A stretch of 64,000 bases of DNA, taken from assembly GCA_036867785.1 (NCBI GenBank), contig CP145423.1, forward strand, positions 806,001-870,000. The letters are read 5' to 3'. This document shows positions 1-12,280 of this stretch, piece after piece. The position numbers and the translations under genes were made by a program. This DNA is from Plasmodiophora brassicae. Lineage: Eukaryota > Endomyxa: Phytomyxea > Phytomyxea > Plasmodiophorida. Within the stretch, counting starts at the first letter, position 1; each line of letters begins with the position of its first letter. The notes beneath the pieces are model-generated. The model made no database searches and had not been told where the DNA came from. It was given only the letters and a program-made list of their open reading frames with translations.

Positions 1-151
1 GATGCAGGACGCGCTGATCGTCCCCGTCAAGGTCCTGCACTGCCACGACGTCCAGGACGGCGTCGGCGTCATGTCCTGCGCCTGGCACCCGAATCAGCCT
101 TGGCTGTTCACGGCGGGTGCTGACGCCGCCATACACATGTATGTCCCATAA
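1..151 (+). CDS. BOP1: BOP1/Erb1 ribosome biogenesis protein, C-terminal end (partial)
   Basis: The last 49 codons run from the window edge to a TAA at 149-151. The peptide contains ALIVPVKVL, then a final WD40 blade, CAWHPNQPWLFTAGADAAI, ending IHMYVP. This is the closing blade of the BOP1/Erb1 propeller, where the family reads LIVPLK...HP.QPWLFS.GAD..IRLF. BOP1 acts in the nucleolus in the PeBoW complex, which is needed for 27S pre-rRNA processing and the 60S subunit. Only the tail is visible, so the N-terminal BOP1NT domain cannot be checked. The family call rests on one well-matched blade plus the conserved LIVP lead-in. Confidence 0.8.
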   Translation, partial: MQDALIVPVKVLHCHDVQDGVGVMSCAWHPNQPWLFTAGADAAIHMYVP

Positions 152-763
152 ACCGTTTCCGCGTCACACGATCCCCAGCAACCATGCTTCGTCCGGCGGA
201 ACCTCCGCGTCCCACAACGATGCGCTCAACCGGTGAACGACGTTGCTGGGTAGAGCAGTTGCTCGCCCGTGTTCACCGTGTTCCAAACCCTTGACGTCGT
301 GGGCACTGGCGACCGTGAACCACAGGCCGAACCATCGGAAGCGGAGGCACTAAGGAGGTGCATGCATTGAGGAGGCCCCCGGGGGACAAGTCCCGTGGCC
401 TGCAGCTGCGCGACGGGTCCGGTGCATTCCGGATACGCCCTTCTTCGAGCGTCCCTACCAATGACGATGGCGCATGGCACCCGGGTCCGTCGTCACACAC
501 ACATATATCGTGGGCGCACGCCTGCCAAACCCCACGCTGAGCAGGTCACGCGCTCAGGAGACCCGTTCGGTCCTGAATGGCTCCGTCAGCGCGTATCAGC
601 CGGCGTCAATCTGTGAGCCGTCGTCGATTCTTTTTTGGCCGTCTGCGCGCGCGTCCGACCGACCGACCGACCTCGTCACGGGCAACCGGACAATCGTCGT
701 GTTCTGCGTCGGGAGAGCTGCGACTGCGGCGGACCGCTGCGGCCTGCGGGGCACTGTTCGCCG
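152..763. other. Intergenic: BOP1 3' flank and cyclin 5' flank
   Basis: There is no convincing coding frame here. The stretch contains a short CCGA tandem run around 655-672 and a T-rich tract near 628. It presumably carries the 3' UTR of BOP1 and the promoter and 5' UTR of the cyclin gene; no clear TATA or polyadenylation signal stands out. Confidence 0.5.
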
Positions 764-1821
764 ATGCGGCCGGAACAGGCGTCGACGCCCGCGTCCGGAC
801 GTACTGGCAGCCGGCGGTGGCTGCGACGGCAGACCAACCTGCCGTTGTTCAGCGCCGACCAGGTGCGCGAGTCGCCGTCGCGCACCATTGGCATGACCGA
901 AGAGCAGGAGACGCGCATGCGACTGTACGTCGTCACGTTTCTGGCCGATGTACGACGCCACATCGAATCGTTGCCCCGGCCAGGTCTGCTGACCGGCGTT
1001 CAGGTTGCCAAGAATCTTGGCCTGCATCGGGAAGCGCTGGCAACCGCCACGACGCTGCTGCAACGGTTCTACATGGTGTTCCCGTTCAACAACGATTATG
1101 ACAAGGTCTGTACCCCCGCCAAGCGTCGGCGTGCACCCGACTCGCATATCAATTCGTGGCACAGTACCATGTCATATCGGCATGCATCTGTCTGGCCGGG
1201 AAGCTGGAGGAGGAGCGTCTCCATGTGCAGCGGGTCGCCGAGGCGGTCCTGTACCATCGCCACAGGGTCAAGGTCGACCGCCGGTCGCCGGAGTTTGCCT
1301 CGTTCCACCAGGCGGTGCTGTCGATGGAGGTCCTTCTGCTGCAGGCGATCCGCTTCAAGCTGTGCGCCTCGCATCCGTACGACTTCCTCGACGAGGTCGC
1401 GCGTGCCGTCCTCACCGACAGGGACGACCAGTTCCCGGTCGTCGTCGAGTACGCGGCGCGGTTCGTCCACGACTCGTTCAAGACGACGGCGTGCGTCGTG
1501 GACACGAGCGAGAACATCGCGATCGCCTGCGTGCACATGGCGCTGATCTGGACGAACATGGGCCTGGCCGACGACCAGCGCATCGAGTACGCTCGCGACT
1601 GGTTCCTCCAGTACAAACGCGACGCCGACGCCCGCGCCATCGAATCCATCTGCGAGCTCGTCCTGCACGCGCTGGAGCACCCCCTGCACGACAAGGCCGC
1701 GAAGCGCGACCCGTCGCGGCCGCAGGGCGCCGCCTCCCTGTCGCCCAACCGCTCCGACGCCGCGAAACCCCGCGCCACCTCGCCCTCACGAAGAAAACCA
1801 TCGCCCGCGCCTTCCCAGTAA
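764..1821 (+). CDS. Cyclin K/T-type transcriptional cyclin
   Basis: Two exons, 764-1105 and 1165-1821, are joined over a 59-bp GT-AG intron and give 332 aa. The N-terminus carries the SPSR-type motif (VRESPSRTIGMTEEQETRMR) that opens the cyclin K/T box. Next come LHREALATATTLLQRFYMVF (first cyclin fold) and ICLAGKLEEERLHVQ, where family members have LFLAGKVEE. The stretches LLQAIRFKLCASHPYDFL and FVHDSFKTTACVV match cyclin K best. Cyclins of this class activate CDK9 or CDK12/13, which phosphorylate the RNA polymerase II C-terminal domain. The tail is short and rich in Ser, Pro and Arg, without a long His-rich or PEST region. The start was chosen as the first in-frame ATG upstream of the cyclin box. 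Cyclin T remains possible; the cyclin fold itself is secure. Confidence 0.8.
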
Positions 1822-1959
1822 ATTGCCAATGTTGTTGGGCGTGCCCTGTGCTGCTGGCCGTTGTGTGGGCTTGTAAGGTGTAACGCCTGGCGCAGTCGCG
1901 GGCGCGTCTTCCGCGGTGCTGCAGCTCGCCGTCCGTGGAGGACTGCGTCAGTGGTTGCG

Positions 1960-4422
1960 ATGGTGCTGGACGGGGCGACGCGCGCTGCCGTGGCGACGTC
2001 GAAGGTGCTGGTGGTCGGCGCCGGCGGCATCGGCTGCGAGCTGCTGAAGAACCTCGTCCTGACGTCGTTCGTCGACATCAGCGTGGTGGGTTTGGGGGTG
2101 CGGGCCGCTGTGTATACCCTGCCCGAGGTTCAGCGCGCGCCTTGCGCACAGGTCGACCTGGACACGATCGACATATCGAACCTGAACCGGCAGTTCCTGT
2201 TCCGGAAGTGCCATGTCGGGATGTCGAAGGCCGAGGTAGGCCGGGGGTTGGCGCCTCGCCGGTGGCAGACGCCGTCTGATGTCGGCCCAGGTCGCACGCG
2301 AATCCGTTCTCAAGTTTAACCCGAGCGCGAACATCACCGCGTACCATGGCAACATCAAGGACGAGCGATTCGGGGCGGCGTTCTTCGGTGCGCGTGCGCG
2401 CTGCCGTCGTGTCGTTTGCGTTCCTCTGATCCTGGGCGGTTTCGCAGAACAGTTCGACCTTGTGCTGAATGCGCTGGACAACGTCGCCGCGCGGCGCCAC
2501 GTGAACCGGCTGTGCCTGGCGCTGGGCATCCCCCTTGTCGAGAGCGGCACCCAGGTGGGCGACGCGCCATTCGCACGCCCCTCGCGCCGCGTTCTGATTG
2601 CCGCGCGCTTGCCGCCGCCGCCAGGGTTACAAGGGGCAGACCACCGTGATTCGCAAGGGTCATACGGCCTGTTTCGAATGCGAGAAGATGGTCGGGTCGT
2701 TCCGGGATTCCGCCCTGGTGGCCCAACGCGGCCCCTGACCGACGGTTCCCCCCGTTGCAGGAAGCGCCTAAAACGTTCGCCGTCTGCACGATTCGGAACA
2801 CGCCCGATCAGCCGGTTCACTGTGTCGTGTGGGCAAAGTACGTGCTGGCCATGCTGTTCGGGCCGGCGGACCAGGGCGACAACATCATGATGGACAAGGC
2901 GGACGAAGGCGACGGGCTGGTGCACGCGTCGCTGCTGGCCGGGCCGGTCGACGACGTCCCGGGCAGGATCTTCACACAGTTCTTCAAGGTCGACATTGAG
3001 AAGGTTCGTCTGTGGAGGGATTCGGAGCGTCGGCAACCACCCACACACACTGCTGCTTGGTCAGTCCCTGCAAGTCAAGGATCGTTGGGCGACGCGCGCG
3101 CCCCCGGTGCCACTCGACCTGGACGACCTGCTGCAGAGCGAGATGCCGACCGAGGTTGCGGGTGCGGCGCGGGACCAAACGGCCCTAACGCCTGCCGAGA
3201 ACGCCCGGGTCCTCGTCGACTGCCTGGCGAAGATCATGACGGAACGCTCCGATGCGATTGGGTCGTCAACGCGGGCGCCCGTCCCCCGTCTGTGAACGTC
3301 CCCACCTGACCTGTCGAATAGGTCGATCGAGTTCGACAAGGACGACGACCTCCTGATGGACTGTGTCAGCGCGCTGGCCAACCTCCGCATGCACGTATTC
3401 GGAATACCAACGTGCAGCCGGTTCGAAGTCAAGGGAATCGCGGGTCGCCCACATGTGCTCCATGGTTGCTGGGCCAGCGTTCTCAAACCTTTGTTGACAG
3501 GCAATATCGTACATGCAATTGCGACCACGAACGCGATCGCTGCGGGTACGTGAGAGGCGGGCGCGTGGGTGCACAGGGATCTTCCGCATCTGACCGTGTC
3601 GTGCTCGACAGGCCTGATTGTCATTGAAGCCATCAAGGTCGCCGGCGAGTCGTCCCTGGCGGTTCACTATTGGCTGACGACTCCGAGCGCAGGTCATAAC
3701 GAAACAGTTCGACAAGTGCAGGACCGTCTGGATCAAGCGCGAGGGTCCCAAGATTCTCGTGCCGCAGGTACGAGACCGGCAGGGGTGCTGTGGCGCGCGT
3801 CTCACCAGCCGTCGCAGATGCTTGATCGCCCGCGCCCGTCGTGCTTCGTCTGCAGTAAGAGCAAGCTGGTCGTCTCGGTGGACACGACGACGTTCCGCTT
3901 GCGCGACTTCTTCGCAGGCGTCCTGCGCGCCCACCTGGGCATGAACACGCCGTCGATCGACGTTGTCAACCGGGAGTACGCCGGTGTGTCGTTTGGCACG
4001 GCTCGCCTCTGATATCGTGCGTCGCCAGCAACTACGTCGGCAGCGAGGACGATCACGAGGACAACCAGGCGTACCTGGACCGCGTCCTGAGCGACCCAGG
4101 CGTTCGTATCGGGGACGGCGCCATCCTCTCCGTCGACGACCTATCGCAGAAGTTCCAGGTCGACCTTCTCGTCAGGCACCGGTGAGCGTGTCGACGCTTG
4201 TGCCGATCTGCGACGGTACATCCTCAAACGTATCGCAGGGCGACGGGCGACGACAACGAGTCCAGCGGTGGACCTGCGTTCGAGGTGGCCGGCGATCTGG
4301 ACCCCACACCGAGAGACGTCATCGGCGGTGACGACGACGCCGCCGCCGCCAGCCTGTCCGGCAAGAAGCGGCCACGGCCGCCCGCTGACGACGGCGACGA
4401 CGTTGTCGTCATCGTCGACTGA
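1960..4422 (+). CDS. UBA2: SUMO-activating enzyme subunit 2 (E1 catalytic subunit)
   Basis: Fourteen exons give an open 564-aa product: 1960-2085, 2152-2235, 2291-2387, 2448-2554, 2625-2690, 2761-3003, 3065-3261, 3322-3443, 3501-3545, 3612-3637, 3693-3767, 3818-3987, 4029-4181 and 4239-4422. The ATP fold [19 protein letters not shown] comes first, followed by [16 protein letters not shown] and [13 protein letters not shown]. The catalytic cysteine lies in [20 protein letters not shown], matching the CTIRNTP motif of UBA2. A zinc-binding cysteine pair follows in PSCFVCSKS, then a ubiquitin-fold domain (around [13 protein letters not shown]). The tail has a basic KKRPRP signal and ends DDVVVIVD, like the SUMO-interacting end of human UBA2. 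With SAE1 it adenylates SUMO and passes it to UBC9 in the nucleus. The junction of exons 12 and 13 (41-bp intron) is the least certain. Confidence 0.93.
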
Positions 4423-4518
4423 TTCGAGTACGGCGGCCGCCGCCTCGATCAATGAGATACGCGTGTAGATTCCCCTGTGCAGGATCGTCGCGTGCTGTGC
4501 CGCGTACCGTCGTAGAGC

Positions 4519-5899
4519 ATGGCCGGCGACGGCGTCGACACGCTCGCGCTGTGGCACATCGCCCAGCCGGGCTACGCCGAGTTCACCAGGCGGCTTCAGG
4601 CGCGCCTGACGACGCGTCGTCGACGTCGAACGCTGCGCGAGTGGTTCCCGCATGCGCGATCGCCCGTCGTCGCAGCAGGCGACGACAACAACGCTGGCGG
4701 CGACGACAACCGCAACGTCGTCGTCGATGGCGACACGATCGGCGACTGTCCGGTCGGTCGTTCGCCGGCCGCGATCGCGTACCGCGCCCCGTTCGTCCAG
4801 CGCCTCGGCGGCCTGTCCGATTGCCCGAAGCACCTGCTGATGCCGCTGGCCACGTTCGGCGACCTGCGCCACAGCCCCCACCACGAACGTCGGCTATCGC
4901 AGCGTCGCGATACGTTTGGTTGCTGAGGCGCCCGCCCGTTTCGCGCAGGCATTGTCTCGGCGGGTGCCCCAGCCGAATCCGTCGTGTTCGTCGTCACGGG
5001 CGTCGTCGAGATGACGTGCCGCGACGCGGTACGCGCGCGTACGACGACGAACGACGCCCTCCCTGAACGACGCCGCGCGTGCAGGACTGGGGCAGCCGGC
5101 ACGTGGCGTTCGTCGGGCCCGGCGAAACCTGCACCGAGTCCACCGTCCTGTACCTGGCCGACAAGCGATCGTCGTCGTCGTCGTCGCGGACGGGTACCGC
5201 GTTGCTGCGCGGGTGGTCATCACCGAACCGGGGCACTGATTCCCCGCGCGATCGCAGCGACGACGACGCCGCCCGTCCACGCGCACACGGCGACGACCTT
5301 GACGCCCTGCCTGCTGCTGACCGTCGCCCGCGACGACTTCCACGCCTGTACGCGGCGTCGTGCGTCGTTACCCGGGACTAACGCGCGCTCGCGCAGGCTT
5401 CCGCGGCGACGTTGCTGAACGCCTCCGCCGACACATTGTCACGAAACGACGGTGGAGAGGGCGTGGGCCCGCGCCGACGTCCGCGCGCCGTCCAGAGCGT
5501 CGTCGTCGTCGGCAGCGGCCCGGCGACGACGACGATGCGCCGCGAACGGCGCGGGCGGACGATGCCGCGTTCGCGTTCCTGTCGCCGGGACGCGTCGTGC
5601 AGGCGCCGTCGTCGTCGTCGCCGCCCGACGACGACGACAGGCGGGCGGTGTCGGGCGGGCGTCGACCTGGTCGGGCGGAGGCGCTGTCCCGGCGGCCGAC
5701 GAGCGAGGTGGCGGCGGCCGACGACCCTGCGCCGATCCCGAACGTGCTCGTCGCCGGGTGGGGGGCGCTGTCGACCCCGCGCGCCGCCGTCGACAGCGAC
5801 GACGACGACGACGGCACCGTCGTCGGCCCGACGACGACGACGACCACCAGCCACGATTTCCGCCTCCTGAAGTCGGCGGGGATGTTCGTCCGGATCTAG
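4519..5899 (+). CDS. Cyclic nucleotide-binding domain protein
   Basis: Five exons (4519-4888, 4949-5028, 5085-5193, 5258-5356, 5397-5899) join in phase to give 386 aa. No single frame shows the domain; it appears only after splicing. RAPFVQRLGGLSDCPKHLL is the usual helix before a cyclic nucleotide-binding barrel. IVSAGAPAESVVFVVTGVVE matches the barrel strands (family G..I...GDPA.S.Y.V.SG.VE). VAFVGPGETCTESTVLYLAD sits where the phosphate-binding cassette PG..FGE.ALL lies, and TPCLLLTVARDDFHA is the last strand and helix. The canonical FGE is TCTE here, so nucleotide binding is uncertain. The C-terminal third is low-complexity (Asp, Arg, Ser, Thr) and ends DFRLLKSAGMFVRI. No kinase or channel domain is present. 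It converges on the next gene with a 72-bp gap. Confidence 0.65.
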
Positions 5900-5971
5900 C
5901 GCGGTTAACAACGACGAACGAGCGCACGATGGCCGTCGCCCTACAACGATCGTCGCTGACGCGGTGTGTAA

Positions 5972-8900
5972 TCAGTGGCGAGGGGCAATGGGCCACGACG
6001 CCCCCACGTGGGCCAGCGCGTGCTCCATGGTCGCCTGGAGAGCGTCGTCGACTGCCACGACGGCGTCGTCGTAGTCGTCACTGTTGTCCCTGCTGCCCTT
6101 GTTGCGCCGGTGGGCGACGTCGACGGGCGCCGCCTTGCGGGCGAGGCTGGCCTCGGCGGCGACGAGCGGGTCGTCGCCGCCGGACGACACCGGGCCGACC
6201 GCAATGGCGATCGTCCTGGAGCTCTGGTTCGCCGGGTACGACGGCAGGAGGCTGGTGAGCGGGCGGCCGCTGCCGGTCGGCTTGTGCACAGAGATCTGTG
6301 CGTCGCCGCCCTGGTGGTGCCCGACCCGTCGTCCGGGGGCGCGGTCGGCGCTGCCCGACCCGGCCGCGCTGGCCTGGGCCGCGATCGACACGGTCCTGGA
6401 GCAGAACGCGACGACGAGCAGTACGCAGGCGAGGTCGCCGGCCAGGAACAGGGCGTAGAACAGGACGAACCCGGCCAGGTAGATCGTCGGCGACACGATC
6501 GACAGCAGCCACAGGGCGCTCTGCAGGCAGAGGGCCGCCGAGAACAGGGTGCAGACGGTGAAGACGAACCGGCCCACCTTCCGGTAGGACGCCGCCTGCC
6601 CCCGCTGGTGCTCGACGATCGTGGCGGCCGCCTCCACCAGCATCTTCAGCATGGCCCGGCTGTAGTACAGGAAGTGGACGCCGCACAGCAGGCAGACGAC
6701 GGCGACCAGGGCCGACGCCGCGTCGAACAGGAACGTGGGCAACGGGACCACGCCGACGAATGCGACGTCGATGTCGTCGGCGGCGAAGACGACGCCGCAG
6801 ACGACCAGGGCGGGGACGGCCAGCGAGATGACCGCGTTGCCGATGAAGTAGGGCCTGGCGATGCCGCTCAGGACGTTCTGCGGCACGCTCGTCGACATCT
6901 TCTTGATGCGGTCGCCGATCGACCAGATCATCAGGATGAAGTAGGTCAGCAGGAAGAATTCGCACATGGACGGCAGGACCGACAGGACGGCGAGCGTCAC
7001 GATGGGCGTGTCCAGCGACAGGTTGAAGGCGCTGATAGCCGAGCGGGCGGCGCAGGCGACGATGGACAGCGACAGCAGGACGTAGACGGATCGACGAGCG
7101 TGCACCTTGGTGATGTGTCGTCGGGCGCGGGTCACCAGCACCAGGGCGATGCAGGCCGTGCAGATGTACAGGACCAGGAACACGCGGTGGATGGCGTTCG
7201 CGTTGCTGATCACGTCCGCCAAGGCCTGCTGGTCGACGAATCGACCGGGGCGGCCGCCACACCCAGGCCCGCGTTGCGCCTCCTCCAGGTACATAACCAG
7301 GGCGAAGTCGGTCAGGTGCGTGCACGAGCACGTCACCGTTGCCGTCGCATTGCTGTCGCCCGACGACGTCGGCATGATGGACGTCGTGCACCCGGCCGTG
7401 GTCCAGTTCTGCCCAGCGCTGTCGAACGTGACGCAGACCGGAGGCGATAGGGACGTCGACGGGCAGGACGACAACGAGGCAAGTCCTGCGGCCGCTCCTG
7501 CTGCGGGCGTTAACGACACGTTGATGGGCGAACCCGGCGACAGGCTGCGAACGACGATGGGCTCTGGCGACGACGTTGCTGCTTCTGCTGCTGCTGCTGC
7601 CGGCGACCTGATCCTGAACGTGCGGACGGTGGTGACGGGCGATGCCCCGTTCACCAGACGGGCCGACGTGTGTGGGTTGTCCGCCCAGATGGTCATCTGC
7701 ACGCCAACGTCGCCGCTGACGTTCATGGCCGACCAGAAATCGGGCGGCAGGACGACCGACGCCTGTTGGGCTCCCGTCCCCGCACACGTGCCGTTGGCGT
7801 GGGCCAGGCCGTCCAGGGACCAGGCGTGCGATCGGAAGTTCGCCGTCGATATCGTCGATGCGGGTCGGCACGGTTGCGTCGTGGCGACCTGCGCCGAGGC
7901 GATCAGGTCGACGACGGCGTGCTGGACCGCCGACGTTGCCGACGACGTCGTGTTGGTCAGACGCGCGGCGGTCATGGCCGATGACACCGACTGGGCCACC
8001 GCGGTCAACCCCTGCAACGACAGCGATGTCGTGCTCGACAGGGATTGCTGGACGAGCGTGCCGGCGAACGCCATGACCTGCTGGGTGGCGTTGACCGACA
8101 GCTGCTCAGGCTGGGCGGTCAGCGTCCCCAGCAGAACAGCGGCACTGTCAGCGTTGACGTTGCTGGCATTGGAACAGGCCGTCACCAGCGTGGAGATGAG
8201 GGCAGATCGGGCGGCCACAACCGCCGACGACGAGTTCGCGGACGTGGAATAGTTGGCGACGGCGTTCAGGGCCAGCGTGGCCAATTGCAACCGGTTCATG
8301 ACGACCTGTGGTGGTCCGACAACGGTCGTCGCTGACGAGAGGACGCTGTCGAGCACTTGCTGTGTCGAGGCGCGATGCACAACGATGTCAGTCCAGACGG
8401 GAGCGGAGCGGACGCGGGACCCGGGTGCAATGGCGCAAACGAGAACGCGGACGGGGTCGCCCGAGGGCAACGTCGTGAGGGCCGATGTGGACCTTGGTGC
8501 GGCCGTCCCGATGCTGAACTCGCTGGTCCCAGATGCGCCCCCGACGACGACGTACGAGAAGACGAATTCTAACGGGGCGGCGGCGGCCTGCCATCCCCGG
8601 GTGCTGATGTTGAACACGGTCGACAATTCGACGGGCGGGCCTCCCGCCCAGGTGACGTTGACGACGCCGCCGGTGGGTCGCGGCGGAATCACGATCATGG
8701 CCGAGGCGCTGGATGTTGACGTTGCCAGGCGCGCTGTGATCGTGAACCGGTACGACGTGGCGTACTGCAGGGCGTTCGGTGCCAGAACGAGCGACAACGT
8801 GTCCGTCGGCGACGTCAGGACGTTCCCGGATGCGGGCGACAGGTCCAGCGCATCGCACGTCCACGACGTTCTCAGCGATTGTCGGTCGGTGCCGGACGCA

Positions 8901-9838
8901 ATCGTGGCGTACAGGGCCAGCGACGTGGACGGATCCACGACGGTCGGTGCTTGAAGGCGAACCCAGAAAGACGAGGCTCCTGGCGAGGACTGTGGCCTGG
9001 ACGTTTGTCGTCTTGTTTTAGTCTGGACGTGCGACGAGAACGGTCCGCGTGGCCGGGTGGTCGTGGGGCGTCTTGTGGTGGTCGTCCGGGCCGTGCACAG
9101 GCCGTCGACGCAGACCGGGTAGGCCGACGGGCAGGTGCTCATCGTGCAGGACGAATTCGTCACCGACGGCGTGTACGGGTGCGCGTTCGAGGTCCAACCG
9201 TTGAACCTGGACCGGGGGGTTGTCAGCGCCGCATGCCCTCCCGACCTGCTGGGGCCCGTCTTACGCGCACACGTAGATGTTCGACTGCCCGCCGCATGCG
9301 GTCGACGTCTGCTCGCCGCACCCGACGGCCGTCGCCGCATCGTTGACCAGGGTGGTCCAGTCGTTGAAGCACGGGGTCTTTGGGCACGAGCACGTCAACG
9401 TCGAGCCCGTCTGCGTGCACGGCCACTGCGACTTCTGTGCCCCACCCGCGTGCGGGTACCTTGCTCAGAGCCCCGACCTGGCGCGCGCATCGGCCGATCA
9501 CGTACCCCAGCGATGAAGTTGCCGGCAATGACGTCGAGGATGCCCTGCGACCCGTACGACGGCAGCTCGGCGTCGGCGATCCAGGTGACACAGTTGGCGC
9601 AGGTGGGGCCGGTGCCGCTAAAGGCGCCCGAGCACTGTGTGGCAGCGTAGCTGGCCGCCGCCGACGCCAGTGTCGCGTTCCATTGCAACTTGACCATCTT
9701 CGCCGCCGTCGGGACCACGTTGGCACGCGCGCTGTTCATCAGGTCCAGGATCTGCTGGACGGTGACGCCGGCGATGAACGCGTCCAACCGGGCCGCCAGC
9801 AACGTCGCCACCGCCAGCAGCACCCATGCCGACCGCAT
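5972..9838 (-). CDS. CAP-REJ-GPS-seven-TM receptor, copy A
   Basis: Three exons (9838-9506, 9434-9265, 9206-5972) give 1245 aa. Residues 1-20 form a signal peptide (MRSAWVLLAVATLLAARLDA). A CAP/SCP-like domain follows (NSARANVVPTAAKMVKLQW ... NIYVC) to about residue 168, then a Cys-rich hinge (SSCTMSTCPSAYPVC). The stalk is short, with a few Thr/Arg/Pro residues. A REJ-like region begins at about residue 248 with FWVRLQAPTVVDPSTSL. The GPS motif lies near residue 797: a CVTF...NW...GC segment followed by CSCTHLTDF, with the HLT triad used for self-cleavage in adhesion GPCRs and polycystins. Seven hydrophobic helices run from about 840 to 1100 (first VFLVLYICTACIALVLV), then a cytoplasmic tail with TMEHALAHV. 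CAP1 His is not seen (WTTLVNDAATAVGCG). Function unknown; a cleaved surface receptor is inferred. Confidence 0.85.
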
Positions 9839-10527
9839 AGCGCACGTCCTGGCAGGTCGTCGCCAATCTACGTATGCCCCGATCGGCACCCGGCAACCAC
9901 TCGCGGGTATGCCAGTGCAGCCGACGACCGTACTAAGCGGGTATATGCACGATCAGGGGGCCCTGAGCGTCAGCAGGTCGCCTTGCGGCGCCTCGACCGC
10001 AGAAAGATCCGCGCCATCCCCTGATGCCTCGCGCCCGCCCAGGGCACTGCGGTGCGCGACGACACGTCGTCCTGACTAAAGCATAGATTGGGAGACTGTC
10101 GACCAGTTCTGGCGGTACTGCAGCATCGCCACGGAAACCATCGAACATCAACTAGTTCACTGCACAGTACTGCGGCACAACTCAACCAACTTCAGATGTC
10201 GTTGCGTTTCCTGCCGACAGCACCGGCGATGACCTGCATGGTAGGCGCGCGCTGCAGCGGCTTCGCCATCTCAAACGCGGTGCCGAACCACCCCCAAGCG
10301 CCGATGTGGTCGACACCCCTGTGTCCCCGAATCTCCTGTCCCGGCATTCTGGGCGCGGCTGTCGTAACTGTTCCGGACGGCGCAGTTTGCGGAGTTCCCG
10401 CGGATTGCGCGCGCGGAGTCCGCACCCAGGCCCGGCCCTGGCCCTGGAAACTGCGGCCCGGTGCGGCCGGGCGCCGGACTCATTCTGCAATGCTGCTGCT
10501 GGTGCACCCACGAGCGACTTCGACAAT
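9839..10527. other. Intergenic, upstream of copy A
   Basis: No convincing coding frame is seen on either strand. The segment must contain the promoter of the minus-strand receptor copy A and the 5' flank of the plus-strand zinc-finger gene, so the two genes are divergent. No TATA-like box is obvious. Confidence 0.5.
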
Positions 10528-11417
10528 ATGGCCCCGCTTTGGAAATCATGCGCGTTGCTCTTCGCGTTCCTAGCCGGACGCCGCGCTCTCGGCGCCGGTG
10601 ACGACGACGTCGACGGCGACGCAGTCGAGACTTACTTTAACATGGATGCGTACCAAGAGGCTTATCGATTATATGATATGACGTCGAACAAGGTGCCCTT
10701 ACCGCACCCACGCTCCGGACATGGTCGCAAATGACATCTTACAGGGATTGAGCGACATCGGCAACCTGCGCGATGCTGGCGACGTCGATGTGGCGACGTC
10801 AACGGCCGGGTCGAGCAGAGGAGATCGCAGTCAGGGGGTCGTTGACGAGCAGGAAGCAGCTTTCATTGGGACCTCTAACGGCGAAGGCAGTGTACTTGAC
10901 GTCCTCGACGTTGATGAGTTACTAGCCTTGCTGTCGAACGACGACATGCACAGCCCGCCAACCGCGGGCGACGGGCCGACGCACAGCTGGGTAATGGATT
11001 ACAACCACAACTCGTTTAACAGAGTCGACGGAACGTGGGTACCTGATCCAACGCCGCACGCCATCGATCACCAGTTCAGCGGCACGTCAACCTGGTCATC
11101 AGCGGACAACCTCCGCTACATGTTCTAGGCAGACGTGGTTATCGGACGGTCAACGGCAGCTCATGTCGTGGTCTAACGTTGATGCTGGGGCGACAACATC
11201 CAGCTCGGCCCCGACGGACGTCACCAAAGTCCAGTGTGAGCATTGCGCCAAGACGCTATTGAAGAGAAGCTTACCGCGGCACCAGAAGCACAGTTGCCCG
11301 GCACTCGACGTGCGGACGTTGTCGTATTGCCCAAATTGCCCAAATCACCCCGGGTTCAAACACGTCAACTCCCTGCGCGTACACCTGAATACCTGCTGCC
11401 CTAACAAAGTCCTTTGA
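10528..11417 (+). CDS. Candidate C2HC zinc-finger protein with hydrophobic N-terminus
   Basis: Exon 1 (10528-10692) starts MAPLWKSCALLFAFLAGRRA, signal-peptide-like, then an acidic stretch. Exon 2 begins at 10745 after a 52-bp intron and is acidic (SVLDVLDVDELLALLSNDD). A frame at 11163-11417 carries CEHCAKTLLKRSLPRHQKHSC and CPNCPN...HLNTCC, that is, CX2C...H...C zinc-finger-like units. The splice between exon 2, which otherwise stops at 11128, and the zinc-finger frame is unresolved. The order (hydrophobic start, D-V-D-E-L motif, terminal fingers) repeats at 38.3 kb (MALSKAHAVLLTLLGAIRAI ... DLDELY ... fingers), which supports one gene. I do not recognise a family. Codon use is less GC-biased than in the housekeeping genes. 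Confidence 0.5.
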
Positions 11418-12280
11418 CCTCCGCTTTAATGAAGGCACCGGAATTGGAACTCGTCACCGGCTGGCTGGTGGTGTGTCGCTGGATGGTCTTATCGAACGGC
11501 ATGGCTCACGCGGAACGTCACTTCGCTGCTGAGCGCGCCCATGTTCGGCAGGGGCCACAAAAGCATGGGTATCGCTGGGAACGTCGATCACTGGGCGCGC
11601 AGACGCTGACACGTAACGTCGACATCGCCAGACTGGATCTGTCTGCACGCAGGTGACAGGCAGGTGAGCAGCATACCGACAGGCGCAGGACGCGCGTCAT
11701 CTTGTGGTCAAAGGACGACCGCGCGACTGACACACCCTTCGACAGACGCCGGTTCATGCCCCGGCCGAGCACCGGCTCGTTGCCAGTCGACCGCAAGGGG
11801 CGTTTACTTCGCCGATGGCGGACGTCTGGGCCCCCTCATCAACGGCGATACCGTTGATAAGATGGTCCACCCACCTTCGAGCAATTCCACGACTTCGAAC
11901 AAGGCAGACCGGAGCTGACTGACGTCATCGCGAATGCACAGCTGTCGTGGGACCTGGCCGGGAGCCTTCGCGAACGACACGTTGCGCGCCTTCGACGGCG
12001 ACCGGCAGGCGTTGGCGCTTGGGGCGGATGGCGCTGGCGTCGGAACTCATTGCAACTGAGCGGTTGCGGACCCGTTCGGCGGGGCAACGATAACGACGAG
12101 CGTCGAACACTTCGCCGACAGGTTCCGATAGGTAGCTAGAAGTCGGGACGCTTTCGTCATCGGGCGAATATTGGCGGCTCTCAACGAGACGACAAGCCTA
12201 CCGCCGATCGATTCCAGCAGGCCATGCAGTAAGCGTACCCCTAACGGGTAAGGCATTCGGCGATTCACGCTAAGCCATAT
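11418..12280. other. Intergenic between zinc-finger gene and receptor copy B
   Basis: Short frames occur on both strands, but none has protein-like composition or a match to neighbouring families. I see no RNA gene or mobile element. Confidence 0.45.

Noticed and set aside
6078-7871. 597-codon minus-strand frame overlapping receptor copy A
   Set aside because: A shadow of the receptor frame in very GC-rich DNA; the overlapping receptor frame has membrane helices and is conserved in two paralogues.
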